DNA from: Cyanobium sp. PCC 7001
GTDB lineage: Bacteria > Cyanobacteriota > Cyanobacteriia > PCC-6307 > Cyanobiaceae
Reading direction: 5' to 3'
DNA length: 64,000 nt
NCBI RefSeq assembly: GCF_000155635.1
Contig: NZ_DS990556.1
Span: 1,533,637 to 1,597,636, forward strand
Positions 18,458 through 28,947 of this stretch are shown here, in pieces. How positions within the stretch are numbered: position 1 is the first letter of the stretch; the number at the start of each line of letters is the position of its first letter. A model generated the notes under the pieces. It searched no databases, was not told where the DNA came from, and saw nothing but the letters and a program-made list of their open reading frames with translations. Made by a program: the position numbers and the translations under genes.

Positions 18458-18823
18458 ATGATTCAACAGGAAACGTTTCTCAACGTCGCTGACAACAGCG
18501 GCGCCAAGCGCATCCAGTGCATCCGCGTGCTGGGCACCAACCGTCGCTATGCCCACGTGGGCGATGTGATCGTGGCCGCCGTGAAGGACGCCATGCCCAA
18601 CATGGGCGTCAAGAAATCGGATGTGGTCAAGGCCGTGGTGGTGCGCACCAAGGCCACCCTGCGCCGCGACACCGGCAATGCCATCCGCTTCGATGACAAC
18701 GCCGCGGTGATCCTGGGCAACGAGAACAACCCGAAGGGCACGCGGGTTTTCGGTCCGGTGGCCCGCGAACTGCGGGAGCGCAACTTCACCAAGATCGTGT
18801 CCCTCGCCCCGGAGGTGATCTGA
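18458..18823 (+). CDS. rplN: Ribosomal protein L14
   Basis: A 121-residue protein at the subunit interface: [79 protein letters not shown]. Preceded by a gaggaacgacc spacer with a good GAGGA site. Confidence 0.98.
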   Translation: MIQQETFLNVADNSGAKRIQCIRVLGTNRRYAHVGDVIVAAVKDAMPNMGVKKSDVVKAVVVRTKATLRRDTGNAIRFDDNAAVILGNENNPKGTRVFGPVARELRERNFTKIVSLAPEVI

Positions 18824-18824
18824 C

Positions 18825-19181
18825 ATGGCAACCGCAACCCCGAAAGCCACCACCGCGACGCGCACCAAGATGCGCATCAAGAAGGGCGACACCGTGCAGG
18901 TGATCGCCGGCAAGGACAAGGGCAAGACCGGTGAGGTGCTCCGCACCCTTCCCTACGAGAACCGGGTGGTGGTGCAGGGCATCAACCTGCGCACCCGTCA
19001 CGTCAAACCCACCCAGGAGGGCGAGACCGGCCGGATCGTCACCGAGGAGGCCTCCCTGCACGCCTCCAATGTGATGCTCTTCTCCACCAGCAAGAACGTG
19101 GCGAGCCGGGTCGAGATCGTCGTCGAGAGCGACGGCACCAAGAAACGCCGCCTCAAGAAGACCGGCGAAATCCTCGACTGA
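18825..19181 (+). CDS. rplX: Ribosomal protein L24
   Basis: A 118-residue KOW-domain assembly initiator: [24 protein letters not shown]. The 15 residues before MRIKKGD (Ala/Thr-rich) extend the usual start; the internal ATG at 18870 would give the standard length. It starts 1 bp after the rplN stop. After it comes a 94 bp spacer with no gene. Confidence 0.97.
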   Translation: MATATPKATTATRTKMRIKKGDTVQVIAGKDKGKTGEVLRTLPYENRVVVQGINLRTRHVKPTQEGETGRIVTEEASLHASNVMLFSTSKNVASRVEIVVESDGTKKRRLKKTGEILD

Positions 19182-19275
19182 TCCCTTCAGCCCCAACGCC
19201 TACAGCCACCTTTCCTTTCCCGATTCCCCGTCCGCCTTCTGACCCAGCCCAGAAGCGCATCCCCTTTCCCCCGCC

Positions 19276-19815
19276 ATGTCCCTCAAACAGCGCTACCGGG
19301 AGACGATTCAGCCCAAGCTCCTCAAGGACCTGAATCTCTCCAACGTCCACGAAGTCCCGAAGGTGGTCAAGGTCACCGTCAACCGGGGCCTGGGTGAAGC
19401 CGCCCAGAACGCCAAGGCCCTGGAGGCCTCCATCGCCGAACTGGCCACCATCACCGGTCAGAAGGTGGTGGTGACGAGGGCCAAGAAAGCCATCGCCGGC
19501 TTCAAGATCCGCCAGGGGATGCCGATCGGGGTGGCCGTCACCCTGCGGGGTGAGCGGATGTATGCGTTCCTCGAGCGCCTGATCCATCTGGCGCTGCCCC
19601 GCATCCGCGACTTCCGCGGCGTCAGCCCCAAGAGCTTCGACGGCCGTGGCAACTACACCCTGGGGATTCGGGAACAGATCATCTTCCCTGAGATCTCGTT
19701 CGACAAGATCGACGCGATTCGTGGCATGGACGTCACGATCGTGACCAGCGCCCGTAACGACGAAGAGGGCCGGGCCCTCCTCCGCGAGATGGGAATGCCG
19801 TTCCGCAGCAACTGA
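19276..19815 (+). CDS. rplE: Ribosomal protein L5
   Basis: A 179-residue 5S rRNA-binding protein: [48 protein letters not shown]-equivalent [34 protein letters not shown]. In cyanobacteria rpsN (S14), which follows rplE in E. coli, is absent here; rpsH follows directly. Confidence 0.98.
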   Translation: MSLKQRYRETIQPKLLKDLNLSNVHEVPKVVKVTVNRGLGEAAQNAKALEASIAELATITGQKVVVTRAKKAIAGFKIRQGMPIGVAVTLRGERMYAFLERLIHLALPRIRDFRGVSPKSFDGRGNYTLGIREQIIFPEISFDKIDAIRGMDVTIVTSARNDEEGRALLREMGMPFRSN

Positions 19816-19834
19816 GCCCTCTTCGGACCCGACC

Positions 19835-20236
19835 ATGGCCAATCACGACCCGATTTCCGACATGCTCACCCGCATCCGCAATGCGAGTGAGAAACGTCAC
19901 GAGACCACCCGAATCCCCGCCTCGCGCCTGCTCCGCAGCATCGCCACCGTGCTGCAGCAGGAAGGCTTCATCGCCGGCATCAGCGAAGAAGGCGAGGGCG
20001 TGCAGAAGCACCTCGTGGTGGAACTGAAGTACAGCGGCAAGCACCGCCAGCCCACGATCCGCTCCGTGCAGCGCGTCAGCAAGCCCGGTCTGCGCATCTA
20101 CAAGAACAACCGCCAGCTGCCCAAGGTGCTCGGTGGCCTCGGGGTGGCCATCATCTCCACCTCCAAGGGGGTGATGAGCGACCGCGACGCCCGCAAGCAG
20201 GGCGTGGGTGGTGAAGTGCTCTGCTACGTCTACTGA
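19835..20236 (+). CDS. rpsH: Ribosomal protein S8
   Basis: A 133-residue central-domain 30S protein; in E. coli it represses the spc operon. [20 protein letters not shown] opens the protein and the C-terminal block [31 protein letters not shown] is intact. Confidence 0.98.
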   Translation: MANHDPISDMLTRIRNASEKRHETTRIPASRLLRSIATVLQQEGFIAGISEEGEGVQKHLVVELKYSGKHRQPTIRSVQRVSKPGLRIYKNNRQLPKVLGGLGVAIISTSKGVMSDRDARKQGVGGEVLCYVY

Positions 20237-20252
20237 TCAGGGAGATTGATTC

Positions 20253-20792
20253 ATGTCACGTATTGGTAAAGCGCCCATCCCCGTGCCCGACAAGGTCACC
20301 GTCAGCCTCAGCGGCCTCGCGGTGACCGTGAAGGGTCCCAAGGGGGAACTGAGCCGCACCCTCCCCGAGGGGGTTTCCGTTGCCCAGGAGGGCAGCACCA
20401 TCGTCGTCAGCCCCACCAGCGAGAGCCGCCGCTCCCGTGAACGCCACGGCCTCTGCCGCACCCTGGTGGCCAACATGGTCGAGGGCGTCAGCCAGGGCTA
20501 CACCCGCAAGCTCGAGATCGTCGGGGTGGGCTACCGCGCCGCCGTCCAGGGCAAGAAGCTCGTGGTCTCGGCCGGTTACAGCCACCCGGTGGAGATGGTG
20601 CCCCCCGATGGGGTCACCTTCACCGTCGAGGGCACCACCACCGTGCTCGTCTCCGGCGCCGACAAGGAGCTGGTGGGCAACGAAGCCGCCAAGGTGCGCG
20701 CCATCCGCCCGCCCGAGCCCTACAAGGGCAAGGGCATCAAATATGCGGGCGAGCGCATCCTGCGCAAGGCCGGCAAGACCGGCAAGAAATGA
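20253..20792 (+). CDS. rplF: Ribosomal protein L6
   Basis: A 179-residue protein near the GTPase centre: [38 protein letters not shown] and the C-terminal [24 protein letters not shown] cagggaga site precedes the ATG. Confidence 0.98.
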   Translation: MSRIGKAPIPVPDKVTVSLSGLAVTVKGPKGELSRTLPEGVSVAQEGSTIVVSPTSESRRSRERHGLCRTLVANMVEGVSQGYTRKLEIVGVGYRAAVQGKKLVVSAGYSHPVEMVPPDGVTFTVEGTTTVLVSGADKELVGNEAAKVRAIRPPEPYKGKGIKYAGERILRKAGKTGKK

Positions 20793-20824
20793 GGTCTGCC
20801 TGAGCGTCCTTACCCTGTACTGCC

Positions 20825-21190
20825 ATGTCATCCCCCTCCCGCAAAGAGCAGACCCAGAAGCGCCACCGCCGTCTGCGTCGCCATCTCACCGGCACCGCCG
20901 AGCGTCCGCGCCTGGCCGTGTTCCGCTCCAACAACCACATCTACGCCCAGGTCATCGACGATGCCGCCCAGAGCACGCTGTGCTCGGCGTCGACGGTGGA
21001 CAAGGAGCTGCGTCCGAGCGTGACGGCCGCCGGCACCTGCGAAGCCTCCGTGGCCGTGGGCCAGCTCGTCGCCAAGCGTGCCCTGGCCAAGGGCATCTCC
21101 CAGGTGGTCTTCGATCGCGGCGGCAACCTGTACCACGGCCGGGTCAAGGCCCTGGCTGACGCCGCCCGGGAAGCGGGCCTTCAGTTCTGA
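20825..21190 (+). CDS. rplR: Ribosomal protein L18
   Basis: A 121-residue 5S rRNA-binding protein: [32 protein letters not shown], then [41 protein letters not shown]. Confidence 0.98.
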   Translation: MSSPSRKEQTQKRHRRLRRHLTGTAERPRLAVFRSNNHIYAQVIDDAAQSTLCSASTVDKELRPSVTAAGTCEASVAVGQLVAKRALAKGISQVVFDRGGNLYHGRVKALADAAREAGLQF

Positions 21191-21204
21191 TCCCGACTTT
21201 CACC

Positions 21205-21849
21205 ATGACCGAAACCAACGACCAAGTTCAATCCAACGCCGTTCCCGCCGCGGCCGACGTTCCGGCGGCAGCGGAGGGCCAGCAGGAGCGCCGGGGTGGC
21301 CGCGGCGAGGGCCGGGGTGAGCGCCGCGGCGGCCGGGGCCGCGACAACCGCCGCGGTCAGGAGCGCGACTCCGAGTGGCAGGAGCGGGTCGTGCAGATCC
21401 GTCGCGTCTCCAAGACCGTCAAGGGCGGCAAGAAGATGAGCTTCCGCGCCATCGTGGTGGTGGGCAACGAGAAGGGCCAGGTCGGCGTCGGCGTCGGCAA
21501 GGCCGGGGACGTGATCGGTGCCGTGCGCAAGGGTGTGGCCGACGGCAAGAAGCACCTGGTCAAGGTGCCCCTCACCCGCAGCAACTCCATCCCCACCCTG
21601 AGCAACGGCCGCGATGGCGCCGCCAGCGTGCTGCTGCGTCCCGCCGCTCCCGGTACCGGGGTGATCGCCGGTGGTTCGATCCGCACGGTGCTGGAGCTGG
21701 CCGGAATCAAGAACGTGCTGGCCAAGCGCCTGGGGTCCAAGACCCCCCTCAACAACGCCCGCGCCGCCATGCAGGCCCTCGCCGGCCTTCGCACCCACAA
21801 GGAGACCGCCAAGGAGCGGGGCATCTCCCTTGAGCAGATCTACTCCTGA
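21205..21849 (+). CDS. rpsE: Ribosomal protein S5 with Gly/Arg-rich N-terminal extension
   Basis: A 214-residue decoding-fidelity protein. The S5 core begins [30 protein letters not shown] and ends near [15 protein letters not shown]. The first ~58 residues are an extension with a Gln/Ala part followed by an RGG-like block ([19 protein letters not shown]), longer than in E. coli S5 (167 residues). Such tails occur in other cyanobacteria; a role in RNA binding is plausible but not shown. Confidence 0.97.
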   Translation: MTETNDQVQSNAVPAAADVPAAAEGQQERRGGRGEGRGERRGGRGRDNRRGQERDSEWQERVVQIRRVSKTVKGGKKMSFRAIVVVGNEKGQVGVGVGKAGDVIGAVRKGVADGKKHLVKVPLTRSNSIPTLSNGRDGAASVLLRPAAPGTGVIAGGSIRTVLELAGIKNVLAKRLGSKTPLNNARAAMQALAGLRTHKETAKERGISLEQIYS

Positions 21850-21858
21850 GGCCTCCCG

Positions 21859-22308
21859 ATGAGCATCACACTGCAATCGCTTCAAGCCAACCCCGGCGCC
21901 CGGCGCCGCAAACTGCGCAAGGGCCGCGGCATCGCCGCCGGCCAGGGCGCCAGCTGCGGTTTCGGCATGCGGGGCCAGAAGTCCCGGTCGGGCCGGCCCA
22001 CCCGCCCCGGTTTCGAGGGTGGCCAGATGCCCCTCTACCGGCGCGTGCCGAAGCTGAAGCACTTCGAGCTGGTGAACCGCAAGGAATTCACCGTGGTGAA
22101 CGTGGCCCGGCTGGCGGAGTGCCCCGCCGGCAGCACGGTGAACCTCGACACCCTGGTGAAGCAGGGCATCGTGACCAGCCCCAAGCATCCCCTCAAGGTG
22201 CTAGGCAACGGCGATCTGTCGGTGAAGCTCACCGTGCAGGCCTCGGCCTTCACGGCCAGTGCCCGCGCCAAGATCGAAGCCGCCGGCGGCAGCTGCGACG
22301 TCATCTGA
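21859..22308 (+). CDS. rplO: Ribosomal protein L15
   Basis: A 149-residue late-assembly protein: [48 protein letters not shown], then the globular C-terminus. rpmD (L30), which separates rpsE and rplO in E. coli, is missing: only 9 bp lie between the two genes. A terminator follows. Confidence 0.98.
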   Translation: MSITLQSLQANPGARRRKLRKGRGIAAGQGASCGFGMRGQKSRSGRPTRPGFEGGQMPLYRRVPKLKHFELVNRKEFTVVNVARLAECPAGSTVNLDTLVKQGIVTSPKHPLKVLGNGDLSVKLTVQASAFTASARAKIEAAGGSCDVI

Positions 22309-22353
22309 CTCCCGCCCTCGCCAGCCCCGCCCGGCCGTCGCCCTAGGGTCTGA

Positions 22354-22385
22354 GCCGTCTGCCGGACTGCGGTGGACGGCTTTTT
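22354..22385 (+). terminator. Intrinsic terminator between rplO and secY
   Basis: An 11-bp stem (gccgtctgccg with cggtggacggc, two G-U pairs, loop gactg) is followed directly by ttttt. It lies inside the 131 bp rplO-secY spacer and would end or attenuate the S10-spc transcript before secY. Confidence 0.75.
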
Positions 22386-22439
22386 GATGCCGGCACCCAT
22401 CCGGCCGGCCGCTTCTCCCTTTCCCCCTGCCCAACCACC

Positions 22440-23759
22440 ATGCTTCTCAGTCGGGGACGCAACCCCAGCGCCGGAGAGATCCTCAGCCAGCTGGTTCAGT
22501 CCAAGGGACTGCGCGATCGGGTGATCACCACCCTCGGCCTGCTGCTGCTGGTGCGGCTCGGCATCTACATCCCCGTTCCCGGCATCGACCGGGTGGCCTT
22601 CCAGGATTTCCTCTCCCGCGGCGGCCAGCTGATCGGCTTCCTGGACATCTTCACTGGCGGTGGCCTCTCCACCCTCGGCGTGTTCGCACTGGGGATCCTG
22701 CCCTTCATCAACGCCTCGATCATCATCCAGCTGCTCACGGCAGCCCTGCCGCAGCTGGAGGATCTCCAGAAGAACGAAGGGGAGGCCGGACGGCGCAAGA
22801 TCGCCCAGATCACCCGCTACGTGGCGCTGGGCTGGGGGATTCTGCAGAGCACCGTGTTCGCCCTGATCCTGCGGCAGTACGCCACCGAGGGGCTCTCGGA
22901 ACCGGTGTTCGTGCTGCAGACCGCCCTGGCCCTTGTCACCGGCTCGATGATCGTGATGTGGATCAGCGAGGTGATCACCGAGCGGGGCATCGGCCAGGGG
23001 GCCTCCCTGGTGATCTTCGTGAACATCGTGGCCACCCTGCCGCGGGCCCTCGGCTCCACGATCGAACTGGCGCAGAGCGGTGACCGGAGCACCGTGGGAG
23101 GCATCGTGGTGCTCGTGCTGGTGTTCCTGCTCACGATCGTGGGCATCATCTTCGTGCAGGAGGGCAACCGGCGGATCCCGATCGTGAGCGCCAAGCGCCA
23201 GGTGGGCGGGGTGAACCTGCTGGCGGCCCGTCAGAGCTACCTGCCGCTCAAGCTCAACGCCGGCGGTGTGATGCCGATCATCTTCGCCTCGGCCGTGGTG
23301 TTCCTCCCCCTCACGATCGCCAACCTCACCCGCAGCCCCTGGCTGATCCAGGTGGCGGGTTACCTCAATCCGAACAGCAGCACCCCCTGGCTCTACGCCC
23401 TGGTGTTCTTCGGGCTGATCGTGGGCTTCTCCTTCTTCTACGCCTCGCTCACCGTGAACCCGGTGGACATCGCCACCAACCTCAAGCGCGGTGGTGTGGC
23501 CGTGCCCGGCGTCCGTCCGGGATCGGCCACGGCCGCCTACCTGGGGGGGGTGCAGAATCGGCTCACCCTGCTGGGCGCCCTCTTCCTCGGGGCCGTGGCG
23601 ATCATCCCCTCGGCGGTGGAGGGGGCGACCCAGGTGCGCACCTTCCAGGGCCTGGGGGCCACCTCGCTGCTGATTCTGGTGGGGGTGGCCATCGACACGG
23701 CCAAGCAGGTGCAGACCTACGTGATCTCCCAGCGCTACGAGGGGATGGTGCGGCAGTAG
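22440..23759 (+). CDS. secY: Preprotein translocase subunit SecY
   Basis: A 439-residue channel subunit of the Sec translocon with ten hydrophobic helices. The first begins RVITTLGLLLLVRLGIYIPVPGID; the plug/loop and TM2 region follow (FSRGGQ-like LSRGGQLIGFLDIFTGGGLSTLGVFALGILPFI). The C-terminal GATSLLILVGVAIDTAKQVQTYVISQRYEGM is typical. In cyanobacteria the same SecY serves plasma and thylakoid membranes. Probably the first gene of a transcript continuing through adk and rpmJ, given the terminator just upstream. Confidence 0.98.
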   Translation: MLLSRGRNPSAGEILSQLVQSKGLRDRVITTLGLLLLVRLGIYIPVPGIDRVAFQDFLSRGGQLIGFLDIFTGGGLSTLGVFALGILPFINASIIIQLLTAALPQLEDLQKNEGEAGRRKIAQITRYVALGWGILQSTVFALILRQYATEGLSEPVFVLQTALALVTGSMIVMWISEVITERGIGQGASLVIFVNIVATLPRALGSTIELAQSGDRSTVGGIVVLVLVFLLTIVGIIFVQEGNRRIPIVSAKRQVGGVNLLAARQSYLPLKLNAGGVMPIIFASAVVFLPLTIANLTRSPWLIQVAGYLNPNSSTPWLYALVFFGLIVGFSFFYASLTVNPVDIATNLKRGGVAVPGVRPGSATAAYLGGVQNRLTLLGALFLGAVAIIPSAVEGATQVRTFQGLGATSLLILVGVAIDTAKQVQTYVISQRYEGMVRQ

Positions 23760-23834
23760 TCGGCCTTCCCGTTCCCTCTCCGCCCTCCAGCCCTTCGATC
23801 CCCGGCCCTTCGCTCCCCCGATGAAGCACCTCCG

Positions 23835-24395
23835 ATGAAGCAACGCGTTCTGTTCCTCGGCCCCCCCGGAGCCGGCAAGGGCACCCAGGCCCAGCAGCTG
23901 GCCAGCTCCCATGCCCTCCTGCACCTCTCCACCGGCGACCTGCTGCGGGGCGAGGTGGCCGCCGGTACCGCCCTCGGCCAGGAGGCCGCGGCCGTGATGG
24001 CCCGCGGCGAACTGGTGAGCGACGCCCTGGTGCTGGCCATCGTGCGCAGCCGCCTGGAACAGCAGGCCGCTTCCGGCGGCGGCGGCTGGTTGCTGGATGG
24101 GTTCCCCCGCAACCTCACCCAGGCCGAGGCGCTGGAGGGGCTGCTGGAGGACCTCGGCCAGCAGATCGAAGTGGTGGTGCTGATGGAACTTGACGATGCC
24201 GTGCTGCTGCAGCGGCTGCTGGGGCGGGGCCGCGAGGATGACAACGAGGCGGTGATCCGCCACCGGCTGGAGGTGTACCGGGATCAGACGGCTCCGCTGA
24301 TCCGCTTCTACAGCGACCGGGGCCTCCTCCAGTCCGTCGATGCCAGCGGCGAGGTGGAGACCGTGGGGCAGCGCATCGCCGCCCTGCTGGACTGA
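23835..24395 (+). CDS. adk: Adenylate kinase (short form)
   Basis: A 186-residue enzyme interconverting ATP+AMP and 2 ADP. The P-loop is [20 protein letters not shown]-binding segment [16 protein letters not shown], and [15 protein letters not shown] carries the catalytic Asp/Arg region. The lid is short ([21 protein letters not shown]) without zinc-binding cysteines, so it is the short type. infA, commonly found between adk and rpmJ, is absent: the 94 bp spacer has no gene. Confidence 0.97.
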   Translation: MKQRVLFLGPPGAGKGTQAQQLASSHALLHLSTGDLLRGEVAAGTALGQEAAAVMARGELVSDALVLAIVRSRLEQQAASGGGGWLLDGFPRNLTQAEALEGLLEDLGQQIEVVVLMELDDAVLLQRLLGRGREDDNEAVIRHRLEVYRDQTAPLIRFYSDRGLLQSVDASGEVETVGQRIAALLD

Positions 24396-24447
24396 GCCCT
24401 GCGCACGGAGACCCTGCGGAAGGGTCAACCGGAACCCGTTGACCACT

Positions 24448-24457
24448 GTGGTATGGT
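24448..24457 (+). promoter_or_regulatory. Extended -10-like element upstream of rpmJ
   Basis: gtggtatggt includes TG-G-TATGGT at 24452-24457, 33 bp before the rpmJ ATG. A TTGACC at 24439-24444 is too close to act as its -35. If used, the start would be near 24464, giving a short leader for rpmJ-rpsM-rpsK-rpoA. Confidence 0.35.
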
Positions 24458-24489
24458 GGCGGTTTGCAAATTCGGAGAGCACAACGCCC

Positions 24490-24603
24490 ATGAAGGTGCG
24501 TGCCTCAGTCAAGAAGATGTGCGACAAGTGCCGGGTGATCCGCCGCCATGGCCGGGTGATGGTCATCTGCACCAACCCCAAGCACAAGCAGCGCCAGGGC
24601 TGA
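24490..24603 (+). CDS. rpmJ: Ribosomal protein L36
   Basis: A 37-residue zinc-binding protein: [20 protein letters not shown] then [15 protein letters not shown]. The C-C-C-H zinc ligands (CDKC, C, H) are present, so this is the zinc-containing form. Recognised by sequence; it is shorter than usual gene-finder cut-offs. The next 135 bp before rpsM hold no gene. Confidence 0.97.
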   Translation: MKVRASVKKMCDKCRVIRRHGRVMVICTNPKHKQRQG

Positions 24604-24738
24604 CCCCAGCCCGGCTCGGCCGCCAGAGCCGCTGCCCCGTCCTGCCTCCCCTCCCGAAGGCCTGACTGAACCCTCGGCCCGGCTCCGCCGGCCTCCAGCC
24701 CCACCGCGGGCTCCCCTGACCCTTGATCGTTTTCCCAC

Positions 24739-25104
24739 GTGGCTCGGATTGCCGGCGTCGATATCCCTCGCGACAAGCGGGTTGAGATCGCTCTCACCTA
24801 TGTGTATGGCATCGGTCTCACCCGTGCCCAGAAGATCCTCGCCAAGACCGGCGTTGATCCGGACACCCGGGTGAAGGACCTCAGCGACGCCGACGTGCAG
24901 AAGCTGCGCGGCGCCGCCGAAACCTTCACCCTCGAGGGCGACCTGCGCCGCCAGGAGGGCATGGCCCTCAAGCGCCTGCAGGACATCGGCTGCCTGCGCG
25001 GCCGGCGCCACCGCATGGGCCTTCCCGTGCGGGGGCAACGCACCCGCACCAACGCGCGCACCCGTCGCGGGGCCCGCAAAACCGTGGCCGGCAAGAAGAA
25101 GTAA
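24739..25104 (+). CDS. rpsM: Ribosomal protein S13 (GTG start)
   Basis: A 121-residue head protein bridging to the 50[61 protein letters not shown], tail [13 protein letters not shown]. The GTG at 24739 is the only start that gives the conserved MARIAGV N-terminus. Confidence 0.97.
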   Translation: MARIAGVDIPRDKRVEIALTYVYGIGLTRAQKILAKTGVDPDTRVKDLSDADVQKLRGAAETFTLEGDLRRQEGMALKRLQDIGCLRGRRHRMGLPVRGQRTRTNARTRRGARKTVAGKKK

Positions 25105-25253
25105 TCCGGCTCCCCTCCCGTGGCCCCAGGCCAGCCCACCACCACCCTGCCGCCGGCTCCAGCGCCGCCCTCCCGGGCGTGTCCACGGGTCCAGCGTCAC
25201 CAGGGTGTTCCCACGTTCCCTGATCACCTCCTGCGTCCGCAGGCCCTGCCCCC

Positions 25254-25646
25254 ATGGCCAAGCCCGCCAAGAAAACCGGCCCCAAGAAGGCCAAGCGCAA
25301 CGTTCCCAACGGTGTTGCTCACATCCAGAGCACCTTCAACAACACGATCGTGTCGATCACCGATACGGCCGGCGAGGTGATCTCCTGGAGTTCCGCCGGC
25401 GCCAGCGGCTTCAAGGGCGCCCGCAAAGGCACCCCCTTCGCCGCCCAGACCGCCGCTGAGGCCGCCGCGCGGCGGGCCCTCGAGCAGGGCATGCGCCAGA
25501 TCGAGGTGCTGGTGCGCGGCCCCGGTTCCGGCCGGGAGACCGCCATCCGCGCCCTCCAGGTGGCCGGCCTCGAGATCACGCTGATTCGCGACGTCACGCC
25601 GCTGCCCCACAACGGCTGCCGGCGATCCAAGCGCCGCCGCGTCTGA
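25254..25646 (+). CDS. rpsK: Ribosomal protein S11
   Basis: A 130-residue platform protein: [57 protein letters not shown] and the C-terminal [17 protein letters not shown], all conserved. It is separated from rpsM by 149 bp without a gene. Confidence 0.98.
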   Translation: MAKPAKKTGPKKAKRNVPNGVAHIQSTFNNTIVSITDTAGEVISWSSAGASGFKGARKGTPFAAQTAAEAAARRALEQGMRQIEVLVRGPGSGRETAIRALQVAGLEITLIRDVTPLPHNGCRRSKRRRV

Positions 25647-25705
25647 AGTTCGTCGCCCCGTTCCCGCCAACGGGCACCCCGCCCCACATCCCGACTGTTC
25701 AGACC

Positions 25706-26644
25706 GTGCTGCACTACCAAATCGACAGGATCGAACACCACGTCGCGGAAGACCGTGCCCAGACGGGTGTCTTCCTGATTGGCCCCCTCGACCGGGGACA
25801 GGCCACCACCCTGGGCAATGCCCTGCGTCGCGTGCTGATCGGCGGCCTCGAAGGCAGCGCCATCACCGCCGTGCGCATTTCCGGCGTCAACCACGAGTAC
25901 GCCACCGTTCCCGGCGTCCGGGAAGATGTGCTCGACATCCTGCTCAACTGCAAGCAGGTGGCGGTGAGCAGCCGCAGCCGTGAGTTGGAGATCGGCCGGC
26001 TGGTGGTGAACGGACCCGCCACCGTTACCGCTGCCGATCTGCAGTTCTCCTCCCAGGTGCAGGTGATCGACCCCGACCGTCTGATCGCCACCGTGGCCGA
26101 GGGCTTCGGTCTGGAGATGGAAGTGCACGTGGAGCGGGGTGTGGGCTACCGGCCGGTGGACCGCCACAGCGAAGACACCAGCGCCATCGACCTCCTCCAG
26201 ATCGACGCGGTGTTCAAGCCCGTCAAGCGCGTCAACTACACGGTGGATGAAACCGCCGTGGGTGAGGGGGGCTCGGCCCGCGAGCGCCTGCGGCTGGAGA
26301 TCGAGACCAACGGCAGCATCACCCCCGATGACGCCATGGCCCAGGCGGCCAACCAGCTCATCGCCCTGTTCCAGCCGCTGGCCACCCTGAGCGTGGTCGA
26401 GGAACCGGGCCAGGAGCCCGAGCCCTCGGCCGAGGCCCAGATCCCCCTCGAGGAACTGAACCTCTCGGTTCGGGCCTACAACTGTCTGAAGCGCGCCCAG
26501 GTCAACTCCGTGTCCGACCTGATGGGCTTCAGCTATGAAGATCTGCTGGAGATCAAGAACTTCGGCTCCAAGTCAGCCGATGAGGTGATCGAGGCGCTGG
26601 AGCGCATCGGCATCACCCTGCCCCAGAGCCGCACCAGCGCCTGA
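25706..26644 (+). CDS. rpoA: RNA polymerase alpha subunit (GTG start)
   Basis: A 312-residue subunit that nucleates RNA polymerase assembly. The N-terminal dimerisation domain has [32 protein letters not shown]; a linker near 230-245 ([14 protein letters not shown]) leads to the C-terminal domain [25 protein letters not shown] with the helix-hairpin-helix [20 protein letters not shown], which binds UP elements and activators. GTG at 25706 gives the normal N-terminus. Confidence 0.98.
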   Translation: MLHYQIDRIEHHVAEDRAQTGVFLIGPLDRGQATTLGNALRRVLIGGLEGSAITAVRISGVNHEYATVPGVREDVLDILLNCKQVAVSSRSRELEIGRLVVNGPATVTAADLQFSSQVQVIDPDRLIATVAEGFGLEMEVHVERGVGYRPVDRHSEDTSAIDLLQIDAVFKPVKRVNYTVDETAVGEGGSARERLRLEIETNGSITPDDAMAQAANQLIALFQPLATLSVVEEPGQEPEPSAEAQIPLEELNLSVRAYNCLKRAQVNSVSDLMGFSYEDLLEIKNFGSKSADEVIEALERIGITLPQSRTSA

Positions 26645-26682
26645 TCGGCGGCATCCGAACACTCCCCTGGACCCCTAGACCG

Positions 26683-27033
26683 ATGCGTCACCAATGCCGA
26701 GTCCCGATGCTGGGACGCCCCGCCGACCAACGCAAAGCCATGCTGCGGGGTCTCACCACGCAGCTGATCCGCGAGGGTCGGGTCACCACCACCAAGGCCC
26801 GTGCCAAGGCGCTCCGCGATGAGGCCGAGCGGATGATCACCCTGGCCAAGGACGGCACCCTGGCCGCCCGTCGCCGCGCCATGGGCTACATCTACGACAA
26901 GCAGCTCGTGCACGCCCTGTTCGACAAGGCCCAGGAGCGCTACGGCGACCGCCAGGGTGGCTACACCCGCATCCTCCGCACCATCCCCCGTCGTGGTGAC
27001 AACGCGGAGATGGCCATCATCGAGCTGGTCTGA
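26683..27033 (+). CDS. rplQ: Ribosomal protein L17
   Basis: A 116-residue protein: [76 protein letters not shown]. The usual rpoA-rplQ pair; truA follows 41 bp later. Confidence 0.98.
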   Translation: MRHQCRVPMLGRPADQRKAMLRGLTTQLIREGRVTTTKARAKALRDEAERMITLAKDGTLAARRRAMGYIYDKQLVHALFDKAQERYGDRQGGYTRILRTIPRRGDNAEMAIIELV

Positions 27034-27074
27034 CCCCTGCCGCACCGGCCGGAGTCCCGCTGTTACGGCCGACC

Positions 27075-27995
27075 GTGACGCCGCCAGGGCATGAGCCCGG
27101 CGAGCCTCGGCGCATCGCCCTGTGCCTGCAGTACGACGGTGGCGCCTTCCACGGCTGGCAGCGCCAGCACAATGCCCCGAGCGTGCAGGCCGCCCTGGAG
27201 GACGCCATCGCCATCCTCGACCCCCCGGCTGCCCGACCACGACCACCCCGCACCTGGGCAGCGGGCCGCACCGACACCGGTGTGCATGCGGCAGCCCAGG
27301 TGGTGCACTTCGACAGCTGCGGTCCGATTCCGGCCGGGCGCTGGCCCAAGGCGCTCAACGGCCGGCTGCCTCCCACCATCCGGGTGATGGCCGCCAGCCA
27401 GGTGCCCCCCGACTGGCACGCCTGCTACTCCGCCACCTACCGGCGCTACCGCTACACGATCTTCAACGGCCGGGCGCCCAACCTCTTTCTGGCCCCCTGG
27501 AGCTGGCACCGTTACCAGTACCGGCTCGACGAGAACGCCATGGTCCAGGCGCTGCAGGGCATGCTGGGGGAGCACGACTTCTCGGCGTTCCAGCGCACCG
27601 GCAGCCGGCGCCGCCATGCCCGCACCACCCTCCAGGACGTGCTGCTGGAGCGGGAGGGCGACCTGCTGCGGGTGGAGCTCCAGGCCAGCGGCTTTCTCTA
27701 CGGCATGGTGCGGCTGGTGCTGGGGCAGCTCGTGGCGGTGGGGGAAGGACGGCTCAGCCCTGAGGCGTTTGCGCGGCGCTGGCGCCACCGCGACCGCGGG
27801 GCCGTGAAGGAGGCCGCCCCTCCCCATGGGCTCTGCCTGCTCCGGGTGGGCTACCCGAAGCCCGTCTTCCCCAGGGCCGCCTGGTATGATTGCCAACCGC
27901 GGTATCAGCTGGAGACCGCCGATCCACCGGCTCTCCTCGCTGCACAACCCGCCGTTCCGCAGGGCCCGCCGCGGCCAAGCGGTATGGTCTTCTGA
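27075..27995 (+). CDS. truA: tRNA pseudouridine(38-40) synthase with C-terminal extension
   Basis: A 306-residue enzyme converting U38-40 in the anticodon stem. The catalytic Asp is in [19 protein letters not shown]; other family blocks are [28 protein letters not shown] and [10 protein letters not shown]. The conserved domain ends at LRVGYPKP near 262; the last ~45 residues are a Pro/Gln/Ala-rich extension. GTG at 27075 is the likely start. Two TATGGT/TATGAT elements inside its 3' end may serve rplM. Confidence 0.94.
   Translation: MTPPGHEPGEPRRIALCLQYDGGAFHGWQRQHNAPSVQAALEDAIAILDPPAARPRPPRTWAAGRTDTGVHAAAQVVHFDSCGPIPAGRWPKALNGRLPPTIRVMAASQVPPDWHACYSATYRRYRYTIFNGRAPNLFLAPWSWHRYQYRLDENAMVQALQGMLGEHDFSAFQRTGSRRRHARTTLQDVLLEREGDLLRVELQASGFLYGMVRLVLGQLVAVGEGRLSPEAFARRWRHRDRGAVKEAAPPHGLCLLRVGYPKPVFPRAAWYDCQPRYQLETADPPALLAAQPAVPQGPPRPSGMVF
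27882..27890 (+). promoter_or_regulatory. Extended -10-like element for rplM inside the truA 3' end
   Basis: tggtatgat is an extended -10 match, 178 bp before the rplM ATG and inside truA coding sequence. A second, weaker ggtatggt lies at 27981-27988. No clear -35 was found for either. Confidence 0.3.
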
Positions 27996-28067
27996 ATGGG
28001 CGTTTCCGCCCTCATCACGACCAACCTGCCCAGCCCCCTACGGCCTGCCGGTGCCTGACCAGGCGAT

Positions 28068-28520
28068 ATGAACAAGACTCCCCTGCCCTCGATTGCTTCG
28101 CTCGACCGCCAGTGGTACCTGGTGGATGCGGAGAATCAGACCCTTGGCCGCCTGGCCAGCGAAGTGGCCGCCGTGCTCCGCGGCAAGAACAAGCCCTGCT
28201 ACACCCCCCATCTCGACGCGGGTGACTTCGTCGTCGTGATCAACGCCGACAAGGTGCGGGTGAGCGGCAACAAGGCCACCCAGAAGGTGTATCGCCGCCA
28301 TTCCGGCCGTCCCGGCGGCATGAAGACCGAAACCTTCGAACACCTGCAGGCCCGGCTGCCCGAGCGCATCGTGGAGAAGGCCATCAAGGGGATGCTGCCC
28401 CACAACGCCCTTGGCCGTCAGCTGTTCCGCAAACTCAAGGTGTACAAGGGCGCCGAGCATCCGCACGCTGCCCAGCAACCCCAGCCCCTCGCCCTCGATC
28501 CCGCCGCTGCTGCCCAATGA
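28068..28520 (+). CDS. rplM: Ribosomal protein L13
   Basis: A 150-residue assembly protein: [48 protein letters not shown] (split by my reading into two adjoining blocks), then [40 protein letters not shown]. The last ~15 residues ([14 protein letters not shown]) are an extra tail. Stop overlaps the rpsI start (ATGA), so translation is coupled. Confidence 0.97.
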   Translation: MNKTPLPSIASLDRQWYLVDAENQTLGRLASEVAAVLRGKNKPCYTPHLDAGDFVVVINADKVRVSGNKATQKVYRRHSGRPGGMKTETFEHLQARLPERIVEKAIKGMLPHNALGRQLFRKLKVYKGAEHPHAAQQPQPLALDPAAAAQ

Positions 28521-28918
28521 GCACCTCCAACGTCGTCTACTGGGGCACGGGTCGCCGCAAGACCTCCGTCGCCCGCGTCCGTGTCGTCCCCGGCACCGGC
28601 ACCGTGACCATCAACGGACGCCCCGGCGACAACTACCTGAACTACAACCCGGTGTACCTGGCCGCGGTGAAGGCTCCGCTCAACACCCTCGGCCTTGCCG
28701 CCGACTACGACCTGCTCGTGAACGTGCGGGGCGGCGGCCTCACCGGCCAGGCCGATGCGATCAAGCAGGGTGCTGCCCGGGCGCTGTGTGACCTCTCGCC
28801 CGACAACCGCAAGCCCCTGAAGACCGAAGGCCACCTCAGCCGTGATCCCCGGGCCAAGGAACGCCGCAAGTACGGCCTCAAGAAAGCCCGCAAGGCGCCC
28901 CAGTTCTCCAAGCGCTGA
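28517..28918 (+). CDS. rpsI: Ribosomal protein S9
   Basis: A 133-residue protein whose C-terminal tail reaches the P-site t[47 protein letters not shown] and the terminal [18 protein letters not shown], intact to the last Lys-Arg. Four-base overlap with rplM. Confidence 0.98.
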   Translation: MSTSNVVYWGTGRRKTSVARVRVVPGTGTVTINGRPGDNYLNYNPVYLAAVKAPLNTLGLAADYDLLVNVRGGGLTGQADAIKQGAARALCDLSPDNRKPLKTEGHLSRDPRAKERRKYGLKKARKAPQFSKR

Positions 28919-28947
28919 TTCTCAGCTCTCTCCCGATTCCTCCAGCC

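Noticed and set aside
22035-24797. 920-codon minus-strand open frame opposite rplO, secY, adk and rpmJ
   Set aside because: Antisense to four clear core genes; His/Gly/Gln-rich nonsense composition.
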